Positions 9,047 to 18,301 of a DNA stretch of 36,299 nt are shown piece after piece. Position 1 is the stretch's first letter. Each line of letters begins with the position of its first letter. The notes below the pieces were generated by a model. It had not been told where the DNA came from. It saw only the letters and a list, made by a program, of their open reading frames with translations, and made no database searches. The position numbers were made by a program, and so were the translations under genes. Where the stretch lies: positions 1-36,299 of the forward strand of contig PBAI01000024.1 of NCBI GenBank assembly GCA_002715825.1, read 5' to 3'. The stretch is from Roseibacillus sp. (lineage in GTDB: Bacteria; Verrucomicrobiota; Verrucomicrobiia; Verrucomicrobiales; Akkermansiaceae).

Positions 9047-9868
9047 ATGCTACGATGCTTACTGATGTTGGCGGTGGGATTCTCAGCGGGCCCCTTCCGG
9101 GTGGGAGCGGAAGTTGCGGAGGATGGATACATTCGTGAGAACAATATCCCTTATCGCAACAAGAATTCTCCCGGATGGGATCAGTATATGCAGGAACGCT
9201 GTGTTCTGGATCTTTACAGGCCGGCGGGAAAAAAAGGTTTTTCCACGGTGGTATGGTTTCACGGGGGCGGGTTGCGCGGAGGCAGTAAGGCGGTGCCGTG
9301 GCAGCTCAAGAACAAGGGTATCGCGGTGGTGGCGGTGAATTACCGGCTGTTTCCGAAGGTAGAGTGCCCAGCCTATATCGAGGATGCGGCTGCCGCGGTT
9401 GCGTGGACCTTCAAGAATATTCAGCGCTATGGAGGAGACCTCGGAGCCATTCATGTTTCCGGCCACTCGGCTGGGGGCTACCTGACGAGCATGATAGGAC
9501 TGGACAAGAGCTACTTGGCGGAACACGGAATTGACGCCGACCACATCGCTTCTCTCGTGCCCTTCAGTGGTCACACCATTACCCACTTCACGCCCCGGGA
9601 GGAAAGGGGTATCAGCGACAAACAGGCGATTGTGGACAGGTTCGCGCCCCTGTTCCATGTCCGGAAGGATTCACCGCCGCTGGTGCTCATCACCGGGGAC
9701 CGCGAGCTGGAGCTGCTCGGTCGTTACGAGGAAAACGCGTATCTCTGGCGAATGATGCAGGTGACGGGGCACAAGCAGACCCAACTCCACGAGTTGGGAG
9801 GATTCGATCATGGCGGGATGGCCGCGCCCGCCTTTGGGATTCTTCTGAAAGTCCTGCGCGGGAGGTAA
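9047..9868 (+). CDS. Alpha/beta hydrolase (carboxylesterase / HSL-like), exported
   Basis: 'VVWFHGGGLRGGSK' oxyanion-hole HGGG, 'VAVNYRLFP', 'YGGDLGAIHVSGHSAGGYLTSMIGLD' nucleophile elbow GHSAG, C-terminal 'ELGGFDHGGM'. Signal peptide at N-terminus. Confidence 0.93.
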   Translation: MLRCLLMLAVGFSAGPFRVGAEVAEDGYIRENNIPYRNKNSPGWDQYMQERCVLDLYRPAGKKGFSTVVWFHGGGLRGGSKAVPWQLKNKGIAVVAVNYRLFPKVECPAYIEDAAAAVAWTFKNIQRYGGDLGAIHVSGHSAGGYLTSMIGLDKSYLAEHGIDADHIASLVPFSGHTITHFTPREERGISDKQAIVDRFAPLFHVRKDSPPLVLITGDRELELLGRYEENAYLWRMMQVTGHKQTQLHELGGFDHGGMAAPAFGILLKVLRGR

Positions 9869-9968
9869 AGGGGTGGAGCGGCACTGCAGGATCCTGAAAA
9901 TCCATGGGCGGGCTTTTATCTGGAGGCTATTCCTTGTCGCCGGTGGTTCAGGTGCTTAGTTTTCACCT

Positions 9969-12900
9969 GTGAAAGTTGTGAGTCACGTGGGGGTCATTAT
10001 GACCTGGATGTCCTTGTTGCTTCCGGCAGGAGCCGCCGGGGTGCTTGAGCTTCGGAAGGGCGATGTCGTTGCCTTCGTTGGAGGAACCGATCTTATTAAT
10101 ATCCAGAAGGAGGGGCGGCTCGAGTCGGCTCTGACAATGAAGTGGAAAGAGCATGCTCCACTCTTCCGTGATTTTGCCTGGGACGGTGACACTGTTTACC
10201 ACCAGAGTGCAGAGCGGGAGAGGTGGCGCGAGGATGCCTTTGGTGATTGGGATGATCAATTGAAGAGGGCTGGAGCGACGGTGGTGATTGCCCAGTTTGG
10301 TAAGATGGAGTCGTTTGACGGCGAGGAAAGAATCGATGACTTCGTCGAGGCTTACGGCGATTTCCTCGACCACGTAGGGAAAGGAAGAAGGATCATACTT
10401 CTGGAACCTGCTTCAATGCAGTGGAAGGAAGCTGTAGAGCGTGCCGCTCTGCCTGCCTATGTTGCCGCTATTGCCGATCTGGCTGCGGAGCGGAAGGTTC
10501 CCTTCGTGTCTGCCGACAGAAAAGATATGGTGGCCTCGTTCATCGAGCAGCTTTCCGGAAAGCCCGAGCCAACCGGTGACGCGTACGAGTTGATGTGCGT
10601 GACGGTTGCTGAAAAGCACCGGCTCTGGTGTGAATACTGGCGGCCCGCGAACTGGAAGTGCATCTTTGGGGATGACAGCAGGAGAATTTTTGCCAAGGCC
10701 GCGCACGGGTTGCCATCGATTCAGGAGGAATGGGCGAGATATCCGGCACTGATTGCGGAAGTTGAGAACGCGATTTTTTCGGGGAAACCCTGGACCGCTC
10801 CGGTAGCGCCGGAATTGACGGGTTCTGCGGAGGCTGGGATTGAAAAGGAATTGGATAGCTTTGAGGTTCTCGAGGGTTTCGAAGTCAACCTCTTTGCCGA
10901 CGAGTCCCTCGGTGTTAGGAATCCTCTTTCGGTTCGCTGGGATGCCAGTGGCCGAATGTATGTGGCTTGCTCGGACGTCTATCCTCAGATTGAAGCCGGG
11001 GTGAAAGGGTATGATCGAGTGATCGCTCTGCGTGACACTGACCACGACGGCAAGGCGGATGAGTCAGTGGTGTTTGCAGAGGATTTGCTGATTCCCACCG
11101 GAATGGAGGTAGGGCCTGACCGCATCTATATCGGGCAGGGTACCGATTTGCTGACCTTGAGAGATACCGACGGGGACGGTATTGCGGACGAACGCGTTAC
11201 CCTCCTGACCGGATTTGGAAATGGGGATTCTCATCAGACCAGCAATTCCTTTGTCTGGAGTCCTGGAGGAGAACTCTGGTGGTGTCAGGGAGATGGGATT
11301 GAGTCCCGGGTAGAGACTCCGTTTGGAGTATCGTCCCTGTTTCAGGCTGGAGCCTACCGAATGCGACCGCGGGAGTTGCGGCTCGATCCGCTACTGGACG
11401 ATTTCATGGGACCTGGGAATCCATGGGGAATTGCTTTCGACGACTTCGGACAGTCCTTTATTATCGATGGCGCTGGAGGGGTGTCGTTCCTTACTCCGGC
11501 ATCGATCCCTGCAAAACGCCGTCTGCGACTTCCCAGGATCGGGAATCCCGGTGGATATTGCGGGATCGAGTGTCTTGGGGCTGGGAACCTGCCCAGCGAC
11601 ATGCAAGGGCAGTTTGTCATCGGGGATTACAAGAAGAATCAGGTAAGCCGTTTTGAAACCAAGGAGGATGGTGCCGGGTTCAAACTGGAATGGAAGAGTC
11701 CGTTATTACGATCGAAGCATCGAAACTTCCGGCCCATCGATGTCAAGATGGGTCCCGATGGAGCGATTTACATTGTAGACTGGTACAATCCGATCACCTG
11801 TCATCAGGACGATTTCTATCGTCATCCCGAACGGGATAAGACTCATGGGCGAATCTGGCGGGTGACACCCAGCAAGGGCCCTTTGAAACCACCGACGCTG
11901 GTGGGTTCCAGTCTCGCCCATTTACTCGAGGCTCTCAAGGCCCCGGAGCGCTGGACTCGACTGAAGGCCAAGCAGGTGCTGGCAACCCGGAAGCCGGAGG
12001 AAGTTCAGGAAGCGGTCCGCGAATGGAGTCGTTCACCAGACCTTGAGGGTCGGGATTTGCTCGAGGCGGTGAGTCTACTGGAGTGGATCGGGCGGCCGGA
12101 TGCTGCCGTCCTTCGCCTTCTTCTGGCATCCCCGGACTACCGCGCGCGGGCTTACGGCGTCAGGATTCTTGGCCGCTGGGGTCAGAAGCTTGGAGATTTC
12201 CACGAGACGCTCGTGAAGACAGCAAGGGACTCGCACCCGTTGGTGCGAATGGAGGCTGTAATTGCGGCAGGACAATCTTCCCGTGCTGAGTCGGTCCTCG
12301 TTTCAGCGGCGGTAGCGGAGTCAGAGCGTGATCGTTGGATTGAGTATGCCTTTTCCCAGGCGGTTCATCACAGCAAGCGGTTCTGGTTGCCAGCTTTACG
12401 AGCTGGGCGACTCAATTTTACTGAAGTCCGGGGGGGATTGGCGGCGGTTCTCGGGGCGTCTGATTCTCGGAGTGTTCTTGAGGAAATCCGCAAGATGCTG
12501 AGCGGTGATAAGATGGAAGAAGAAGCGTGGGATGGTCTTGCTTTGACTCTGGCCGCTCTGGGCGAGGAGGAGGACCTGAGAGTAATCCTGAATTCAGATC
12601 GAATCAGCTTGTCCCTTCTGCGAGCGATGATGGAACGCGAGCGTCCTGGGTTTGACGTCATACCGCCGCTTGGGCGGGCCTTGTATCATGCTGACTCGAC
12701 AAGGCGGATTGAGGCGGTGAAGCTGGCGGCTCATTGGAAGGTTAGGGAATTGTATGAGCCTGTGTTGAAATTGGCCAGGGACAGGGGTGTTGATTCGGAT
12801 TTAAGAGATGCGGCATTAAGGTCGCTCGGTAGTCTTGGTGGAAGAGACACAGTAAGGTTTCTCAAATCCGAGGTGGGCTCCGCCAGTGAAGTTCAACCTG

Positions 12901-13655
12901 CCGCACTGTTCTCGATTCTCCAACTCGCTCCAGAGGAGGGAACGCGAATTGCGGTAGAGCTGCTGCAAGAACTGGCAAACGGCGACACGATAGGGACAAT
13001 TTTCAAGGATTTTGCCAGTCGAGAGGGTGCGCCTGCGTTGCTGGCAAGAGAATTGGAAGCGGCTGCTATCAAGAGCCCACAGGCAAAGCGGCTCCGTGAA
13101 GTCTGGGTTTCCACCGGGTTGGTTGCGAAAGATTTAGAGGGAGTTCTTAATGATCTGGCGGGAACAGGAACTGTGCAGGAATATAACGAGGATATCATCA
13201 ACCGCATAGTTGCCAGAGCGAAGAAAGGAAGCATTGAGCAAGGGAGAGAGATCTTTCACTCCTCGCAGGCAAGTTGCTCTGCGTGCCACAAGGCTGACCG
13301 AGGAGGAGAATCGTTGATCGGGCCGAATCTCAGTGCCGTGGGAAGTGGCCTTCTGCCGGATCGCATTGTCACCGAGGTTCTCTGGCCGCGCCGCCAGGTC
13401 AAGGAGGGCTATGCCTTGAGCCGGATCATTACCCGGGACGGGAATGTTCAGCAGGGCTACATTCAGGCGAACCGTAATGAGGATTTATTGCTTCTCCGAG
13501 ATTTTGCGACCAATTCGCTGTTCGAGATACCGCGGGAAACCATTCTAAAAGAGGAGCAGGTTGGGAGCTTGATGCCCCCTACTGCCGCCGGTTTGAAGGA
13601 GGAAGAGCTGGCAGATCTTTTCGCCTATCTTTTTTCACTCGATGGAGAGAAGTAG
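9969..13655 (+). CDS. Large multidomain protein: degenerate SGNH/GDSL-like N-terminus + PVC-type heme-binding-domain protein (beta-propeller dehydrogenase-like) + HEAT repeats + C-terminal cytochrome c domain
   Basis: 'RKGDVVAFVGGTDLINIQKEGRLESAL' SGNH-like start. 'FEVLEGFEVNLFADESLGVRNPLSVRWDASGRMYVACSDVYPQ', 'ALRDTDHDGKADESVVFAEDLLIPTGMEV', 'RPIDVKMGPDGAIYIVDWYNPITCH'. Repeated HEAT-like helices. 'GREIFHSSQASCSACHKADRGGESLIGPNLSAVG' (CxxCH), 'LKEEELADLFAYLFSL'. Confidence 0.92.
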   Translation: MKVVSHVGVIMTWMSLLLPAGAAGVLELRKGDVVAFVGGTDLINIQKEGRLESALTMKWKEHAPLFRDFAWDGDTVYHQSAERERWREDAFGDWDDQLKRAGATVVIAQFGKMESFDGEERIDDFVEAYGDFLDHVGKGRRIILLEPASMQWKEAVERAALPAYVAAIADLAAERKVPFVSADRKDMVASFIEQLSGKPEPTGDAYELMCVTVAEKHRLWCEYWRPANWKCIFGDDSRRIFAKAAHGLPSIQEEWARYPALIAEVENAIFSGKPWTAPVAPELTGSAEAGIEKELDSFEVLEGFEVNLFADESLGVRNPLSVRWDASGRMYVACSDVYPQIEAGVKGYDRVIALRDTDHDGKADESVVFAEDLLIPTGMEVGPDRIYIGQGTDLLTLRDTDGDGIADERVTLLTGFGNGDSHQTSNSFVWSPGGELWWCQGDGIESRVETPFGVSSLFQAGAYRMRPRELRLDPLLDDFMGPGNPWGIAFDDFGQSFIIDGAGGVSFLTPASIPAKRRLRLPRIGNPGGYCGIECLGAGNLPSDMQGQFVIGDYKKNQVSRFETKEDGAGFKLEWKSPLLRSKHRNFRPIDVKMGPDGAIYIVDWYNPITCHQDDFYRHPERDKTHGRIWRVTPSKGPLKPPTLVGSSLAHLLEALKAPERWTRLKAKQVLATRKPEEVQEAVREWSRSPDLEGRDLLEAVSLLEWIGRPDAAVLRLLLASPDYRARAYGVRILGRWGQKLGDFHETLVKTARDSHPLVRMEAVIAAGQSSRAESVLVSAAVAESERDRWIEYAFSQAVHHSKRFWLPALRAGRLNFTEVRGGLAAVLGASDSRSVLEEIRKMLSGDKMEEEAWDGLALTLAALGEEEDLRVILNSDRISLSLLRAMMERERPGFDVIPPLGRALYHADSTRRIEAVKLAAHWKVRELYEPVLKLARDRGVDSDLRDAALRSLGSLGGRDTVRFLKSEVGSASEVQPAALFSILQLAPEEGTRIAVELLQELANGDTIGTIFKDFASREGAPALLARELEAAAIKSPQAKRLREVWVSTGLVAKDLEGVLNDLAGTGTVQEYNEDIINRIVARAKKGSIEQGREIFHSSQASCSACHKADRGGESLIGPNLSAVGSGLLPDRIVTEVLWPRRQVKEGYALSRIITRDGNVQQGYIQANRNEDLLLLRDFATNSLFEIPRETILKEEQVGSLMPPTAAGLKEEELADLFAYLFSLDGEK

Positions 13656-13750
13656 CGCACAGGGAGAGATTTGGAGAAAATATATCCGGGGTTTGCTGGA
13701 TGTGGGCGTTTACGGAGTAAGGGAGGCAGAGCTCCTAAAGGCCTAATAAT

Positions 13751-13791
13751 CGGGAGATTTGGAGTTCATGCTTGTCATGCTCCAACTCCCG
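13751..13791 (+). repeat. Imperfect hairpin in the intergenic region upstream of the thioredoxin-like gene
   Basis: cgggagatttggagttcatg-cttgt-catgctccaactcccg: arms GGGAG/TTGGAG/CATG pair with small bulges. No T-run follows, so not called a terminator. Confidence 0.45.
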
Positions 13792-13882
13792 GCATACCGC
13801 CGAAGACGCACTTGGCGGAATTTAAAAGAACAAATTACCCGTTCAGCCCGTCATATCTGATAGCAACAAAGATACAGAGAAC

Positions 13883-14572
13883 ATGAAGCCACTAAGAAGA
13901 ATGATGATGGGGATAGCCGCGGGCGCCCTGATGATAAACGCGCAAGCAGCTGACAAGGTCGAAATTGACGGTGCCTCAGTTGGAGTGTGGACCATGGATT
14001 TTGATGCCGCGGTAAAGCTGGCAGGAGAAAAGAAACTGCCTCTTATCTTGAATTTTACGGGTTCGGATTGGTGCGGATGGTGCAAATTGATGGATAAGAA
14101 CGTTTTCGCGGAAGAGGCATGGAAAACCTACGCTAAGGAGCATGTGCTCTTGGTTACCCTCGATTTTCCACAGGATAAGTCAGTTGTTCCTGAAAAATAT
14201 GTGGCCCGGAATAAGGCGCTGCAGGAAAAGTTTGGCGTAAGAGGTTATCCTACCTACGTCGTGCTCGATAACGACGGTGATACCAAGCTCGGCCAGCTTG
14301 GAGCGGGCCGGGACAAGACGCCTTCCTCGTTTATTGAGGAATTCAAGGGCGTTGTCCGTATGAGTGCAGGGGCGATCGAAGCTTACGCCAAGGCTAATCC
14401 CGACAAAGCAGATGCTTACAAAGCAGCGATCGCGGATTTTCAGAATGCAAAAAAAGAACTTATGGACTGGATTGAGACGAAACCGAAGAGGACGGAAGAG
14501 AACACGAAGTTGTTTGAAGGTTTCAACAAGCGCATTTCGGAGGCCGAAGCTGCTCTCAAGGCCTTTAATTGA
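13883..14572 (+). CDS. Thioredoxin-family protein (DsbD-gamma/thioredoxin_7-like), exported
   Basis: Signal peptide (MMMGIAAGALMINAQAA), 'LPLILNFTGSDWCGWCKLMDKNVFAEEAWKTYAKEHVLLVTLDFP', 'LQEKFGVRGYPTYVVLDNDG' with cis-Pro. Confidence 0.93.
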   Translation: MKPLRRMMMGIAAGALMINAQAADKVEIDGASVGVWTMDFDAAVKLAGEKKLPLILNFTGSDWCGWCKLMDKNVFAEEAWKTYAKEHVLLVTLDFPQDKSVVPEKYVARNKALQEKFGVRGYPTYVVLDNDGDTKLGQLGAGRDKTPSSFIEEFKGVVRMSAGAIEAYAKANPDKADAYKAAIADFQNAKKELMDWIETKPKRTEENTKLFEGFNKRISEAEAALKAFN

Positions 14573-14598
14573 TCTCTTTCGAGTAGAGATATTCACAG

Positions 14599-14649
14599 CG
14601 GGGAAGGCTCTTTCGGAGGAATCCGGGATTCGAGTCCTTCCCCGTTTTT
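14599..14649 (+). terminator. Rho-independent terminator after the thioredoxin-like gene
   Basis: CGGGGAAGG (14599-14607) pairs perfectly with CCTTCCCCG (14636-14644), followed by TTTTT (14645-14649). Loop is long (28 nt). Confidence 0.7.
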
Positions 14650-14811
14650 GTGTCGATTGCAGGGGGAAAGGGACCTGCCTGCCCGCTCCCGTGTCTCTCG
14701 CAAGAAGCACCATGTCGCATGGAGGGGTGATCTCATGGTGGGGAAGTGCGAAATAAGGGCTTTCCGACGGTGGTCAGATACGGCTTGATCTCGTTTAGCC
14801 AACAGACACAC

Positions 14812-15879
14812 ATGAAAAAGACCGTCTTATTCCTGCCTACCATTGTTACCTCGATCGCCCTGCTATTTCCGGTAGCCACGCACGCGGCGGACAATAATAA
14901 AGTTTGGACTGATCCTGCAACGGCTGCGGATGAGGACCCGGATTTCCGTATCCAGGGAGAATATGCCGATACGGGGGCCGGTGCTCAGGTCATCGCTCTG
15001 GGGAATGGTCACTTTCAGGCTGTTCTTTATCCGGGGGGTCTCCCGGGTGCAGGTTGGGATGGGAAAGGCAAGAGCCTGCTGGACGGAAAAATTGAGGGAG
15101 GAAAGGCTGTCTTCGTCGCGGCCTCCGGGAAGAAGCGCTACATGGCTGGCGGCGGAACGGAGTTTAGTGCCACGCGCAAATTCCCGCCAGAGGGACACAA
15201 GGAGTATGGGGGCTCGATTGCTGACGGGGCTTTTCATCTCACCGCCAAGAGTGGTGAAAAGATGGTGCTGAAAAAGGTCGAACGCAAAAGTCCCACCCTT
15301 GGGGCAAAGGCCCCCAAAGGGGCTGTAGTGCTCTTTGATGGAAGTAATGTGGACCACTGGAAAAATGGAAAAATTACCGGTGGTCTTCTGGGGGCGACGA
15401 ACGCGATCAGCACAAAGCTGTTCAGGGACTGCACAATCCACGTTGAATTCCGGACGCCTTACCGCCCGCATTCACGGTCGCAGGGCCGGGGCAACAGTGG
15501 AGTTTACTATCAGGGTCGCTGGGAGACTCAGGTGCTCGATTCCTTCGGGCTCGAGGGTCTGATGAATGAGTGCGGTGGAATTTATTCCATAGCTGCCTCA
15601 AAGCTTAACATGTGTCTGCCGCCCCTGGCGTGGCAGACCTATGACGTCGAGTATACCCACGCTAAGTTCGACAAGGACGGCAAGCGGACCGCGTGGCCGC
15701 GGATGACAGTGAAGCTGAACGGAGTGACGGTTCATGATGATCAGGAGATGGGAAAAACCCACACAACTGCAGCTCCGGTAAGTGGTCCACTCAAGCCTGA
15801 GCTTGGTGGTCCAATATTCCTGCAGAATCACGGTAATCCGGTGTTTTACCGGAACATCTGGGTTCTTCCAAAGGAGTAG
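14812..15879 (+). CDS. DUF1080 (3-keto-disaccharide hydrolase-type) protein, paralogue B
   Basis: 'DFRIQGEYADTGAGAQVIALGNGHFQAVLYPGGLPGAGWDGKGKSLLDGKIEG', 'GAVVLFDGSNVDHWKNGK', 'RSQGRGNSGVYYQGRWETQVLDSFGLEGLMNECGGIYSIAASKLNMCLPPLAWQTYDVEY', 'NPVFYRNIWVLPKE'. ATG 14812 starts the signal peptide (ORF from 14746). Confidence 0.92.
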   Translation: MKKTVLFLPTIVTSIALLFPVATHAADNNKVWTDPATAADEDPDFRIQGEYADTGAGAQVIALGNGHFQAVLYPGGLPGAGWDGKGKSLLDGKIEGGKAVFVAASGKKRYMAGGGTEFSATRKFPPEGHKEYGGSIADGAFHLTAKSGEKMVLKKVERKSPTLGAKAPKGAVVLFDGSNVDHWKNGKITGGLLGATNAISTKLFRDCTIHVEFRTPYRPHSRSQGRGNSGVYYQGRWETQVLDSFGLEGLMNECGGIYSIAASKLNMCLPPLAWQTYDVEYTHAKFDKDGKRTAWPRMTVKLNGVTVHDDQEMGKTHTTAAPVSGPLKPELGGPIFLQNHGNPVFYRNIWVLPKE

Positions 15880-15918
15880 GATCGCAGTTGGACACAGGTT
15901 CCGGTCGCACCGAGGTGG

Positions 15919-16512
15919 CTAGCGCTCGAGAAGGATTTGACAGCCAACAGCCTCGGTCACCGTGGTGGTGGGCGTGCGTCCTGCCAGTGCAGCACGCAGG
16001 GCGTCTCTAAGTTCATGGCTGGTGGCTTCCGGTCTACGTTTGCCGTAGGTCGCGTAGGTATTGTCGATTCGTCCCCGGTAGATCTTGCTTCCGTCAGGCA
16101 GGTAGACGTGAGCCTCAGGCGTCACTTTGGCATTGTGCTTCTCTGCGAGATCCTGCTTTGCGTCGAGAATCACCGGGCTTATCACATCATAATCCTTTGC
16201 GTGAGTTCTGAGGGCGCCTTTGTCGCCGTCAGGATCTGGATGGATCTGGTAGAATCGGATCCCCTTTGGTTCATAGGTCCTCGCCAGACGTCTCAGCATG
16301 GGTTGATAAAAGTTGGCGATTGGGCACGTGATATCAACGTAGACGAATACCACAGCAACAGTCTCCCGCGACTTCGTGGGCTCGTGAACAGTGCCTTGGA
16401 TGTCAATGATCTTCCCTACGCAGGCATCCTGTCCAGATTGAGCTCCGGCTAGATGAACTGATAGCAGGAGAGAGGATAGAACGATCGGCAAAACTCCTCG
16501 TTGTTTTCGCAT
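15919..16512 (-). CDS. Redoxin / AhpC-TSA-like thioredoxin-fold protein, exported
   Basis: Signal peptide 'MRKQRGVLPIVLSSLLLSVHLAGA', 'TVAVVFVYVDITCPIANFYQPMLRRLARTYEPKGIRFYQIHPDPD', 'DLAEKHNAKVTPEAHVYLPDGSKIYRGRIDNTYATYGKRR'. 11 nt downstream of the heme/monooxygenase-like gene. Confidence 0.85.
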   Translation of the reverse strand: MRKQRGVLPIVLSSLLLSVHLAGAQSGQDACVGKIIDIQGTVHEPTKSRETVAVVFVYVDITCPIANFYQPMLRRLARTYEPKGIRFYQIHPDPDGDKGALRTHAKDYDVISPVILDAKQDLAEKHNAKVTPEAHVYLPDGSKIYRGRIDNTYATYGKRRPEATSHELRDALRAALAGRTPTTTVTEAVGCQILLER

Positions 16513-16523
16513 AGGAGATGATT

Positions 16524-18071
16524 CTAGCGCCTGCGGAAGCCCCTGAGCATGGAGTCGAGATACTTCTGAACCTCGGGTTGTTCGACCTGATCCAGCGTTT
16601 TGTTGCCATCCTTGTCAAAGCGGCCGAAGATCCGGGAGCGCATCCGCCCCGGGACCTCGTCATACTGGATCAGACCGTCTCCATTCTCATCGTAGTTTTT
16701 TACATTGAGAAAAGAGCTCGAGGCCTTCTGGATTGCTTCTGCAGCGCTGGTGATAAGCTGAGCCCTCTGGGCGTCCTTGATTGCCTGAATCTTATCATTA
16801 TTCTCGGGAACGACGATAAGGGTCACACTGCCCATTTCATCGTCAGATTCCTGGCCCCACGTGATGCGCCGGGGAGGGCTATTGGGGTTTTCAGGGTTAC
16901 TGGCTGAGTTGTCGTAGACCAGGCGTGTCTTCAGGACTGTGCCCGCAGGCAGGTCGAGAGGCTTCTCAAACTGGTAGCGATCCTGCCAGTCAAGATCCCA
17001 GTCATCAATGCTCATCAGAGTGATCATCTTGCCGTCGGGCAGCGTTGCGGTCATGCTCATCGACTTGCAAATGTAGTGGGCATGGCCGCCTACCGAGACT
17101 GCTTTCACAGGGACGGGCAGGGTGATGCTATCCTCAACGGTATAACGTTCTTCGCCGGCCGGGATGTTGATGCCCTTGGTCGCCCCGAAGAATGGCGGGA
17201 TTTGTATAGGGACAAGATTTACCTCCGGGGACTTCTCAGCAAAGTAGAGGGCGAGCTCCGCCTCCTCGACTTCTTTCTTACCCGAGGGATGAAAGTGCGT
17301 CTGCATCACGACATCCGAACCGCGGGGCAGGAACATGGCGAGGTCGCCCGGGAGTTTTGCTGGCGTAGCGCCAGGAACGTGACCACCAAGCCCTCCGTTT
17401 CCACCCCCAAAGGCTGCGGCGGGGTCGGTGATGCCTCCTCCCTGCCGGAGAAATCCCATTCCGCTGATTCCAGCCTTGCCGTCCCGACCGTCCATCTTTC
17501 GCGCCGCTCCATTGGAATCGATGAAGAAAAGAGCATGGTGGACAGCTGACTTCGCCTTGGGCCGGAGTTCTACCGCCTTGACCCATTTGTCCTCCGGAAG
17601 CTGGAGGGGAAACACAAAAGAGCGGTAGATGTCCCTGCCTTCAGCAGGAACCTCGAATTTGCCCTTCATCTTGATGACCAGATCGGGCTTTCCGAGATAC
17701 CAACCACTGGGGTACTCCGGGACTTCCGGCTTTTTCGACGATTCTCCCTCTGGCATTCCAGCCTCCACCCAGCTGCCGAAAAGTTCAATCTGTTCGTCAC
17801 TCAGACGTCGGTCGTTGGCGTAATGCATCTCCTTATTGATTGGCTTCCATGGAGGCATGTAGCGATCAATGATCACGTCGTTGATCGTCAATGCTCGTTT
17901 CTTGACATCCCGGTAGCTGATAAGATGAAAGGGACCGTTTTGCCCGGGGCGGTGGCAACCGGTGCAATTCTGATGGATCAGAGGCGCGATGTGCTCATTA
18001 AAAGTGACTTTGGCCGAACAGGGCAGCACAGGGCCGAAGAGCAACAGGAAGAGAAAAAGGAATCTGGTCAT
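16524..18071 (-). CDS. Cytochrome c-type heme-motif protein with copper type II ascorbate-dependent monooxygenase-like (PHM/DBH) domain and C-terminal EF-hands
   Basis: 'HQNCTGCHRPGQNGPFHLISYRDVKKRA...IIDRYMPPWKP' CxxCH. Copper-ligand-like His: 'SAVHHALFF', 'VMQTHFHPSGKKEVEEAELALYF', 'SVGGHAHYICKSMSMTATLPDG'. EF-hands 'YDENGDGLIQYDEV' and 'FDKDGNKTLDQVEQ'. Confidence 0.88.
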   Translation of the reverse strand: MTRFLFLFLLLFGPVLPCSAKVTFNEHIAPLIHQNCTGCHRPGQNGPFHLISYRDVKKRALTINDVIIDRYMPPWKPINKEMHYANDRRLSDEQIELFGSWVEAGMPEGESSKKPEVPEYPSGWYLGKPDLVIKMKGKFEVPAEGRDIYRSFVFPLQLPEDKWVKAVELRPKAKSAVHHALFFIDSNGAARKMDGRDGKAGISGMGFLRQGGGITDPAAAFGGGNGGLGGHVPGATPAKLPGDLAMFLPRGSDVVMQTHFHPSGKKEVEEAELALYFAEKSPEVNLVPIQIPPFFGATKGINIPAGEERYTVEDSITLPVPVKAVSVGGHAHYICKSMSMTATLPDGKMITLMSIDDWDLDWQDRYQFEKPLDLPAGTVLKTRLVYDNSASNPENPNSPPRRITWGQESDDEMGSVTLIVVPENNDKIQAIKDAQRAQLITSAAEAIQKASSSFLNVKNYDENGDGLIQYDEVPGRMRSRIFGRFDKDGNKTLDQVEQPEVQKYLDSMLRGFRRR

Positions 18072-18301
18072 GGATGGGTTGGGGACTAACTACCACAGAT
18101 TCAACGGCACAGGAACCGAGTTTTGTTGAACTTCCCTGTCATTTTTACGTTGGAGGGGCTTGGTGAGGGAGACTTCTGGTAGCGGGAAGAGCGCCAGAAT
18201 TGCCGATCCGTAAAAAACTCCAGTGCCGTTTTCTGGATTGAGCATTGAACGGGAGAGGAAATATAGGACAATAACGCCTCACCCTTACCCCTGCATCCTT
18301 G

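Noticed and set aside
10413-11045. 210-aa minus-strand ORF
   Set aside because: Antisense to the large PVC heme-domain gene.
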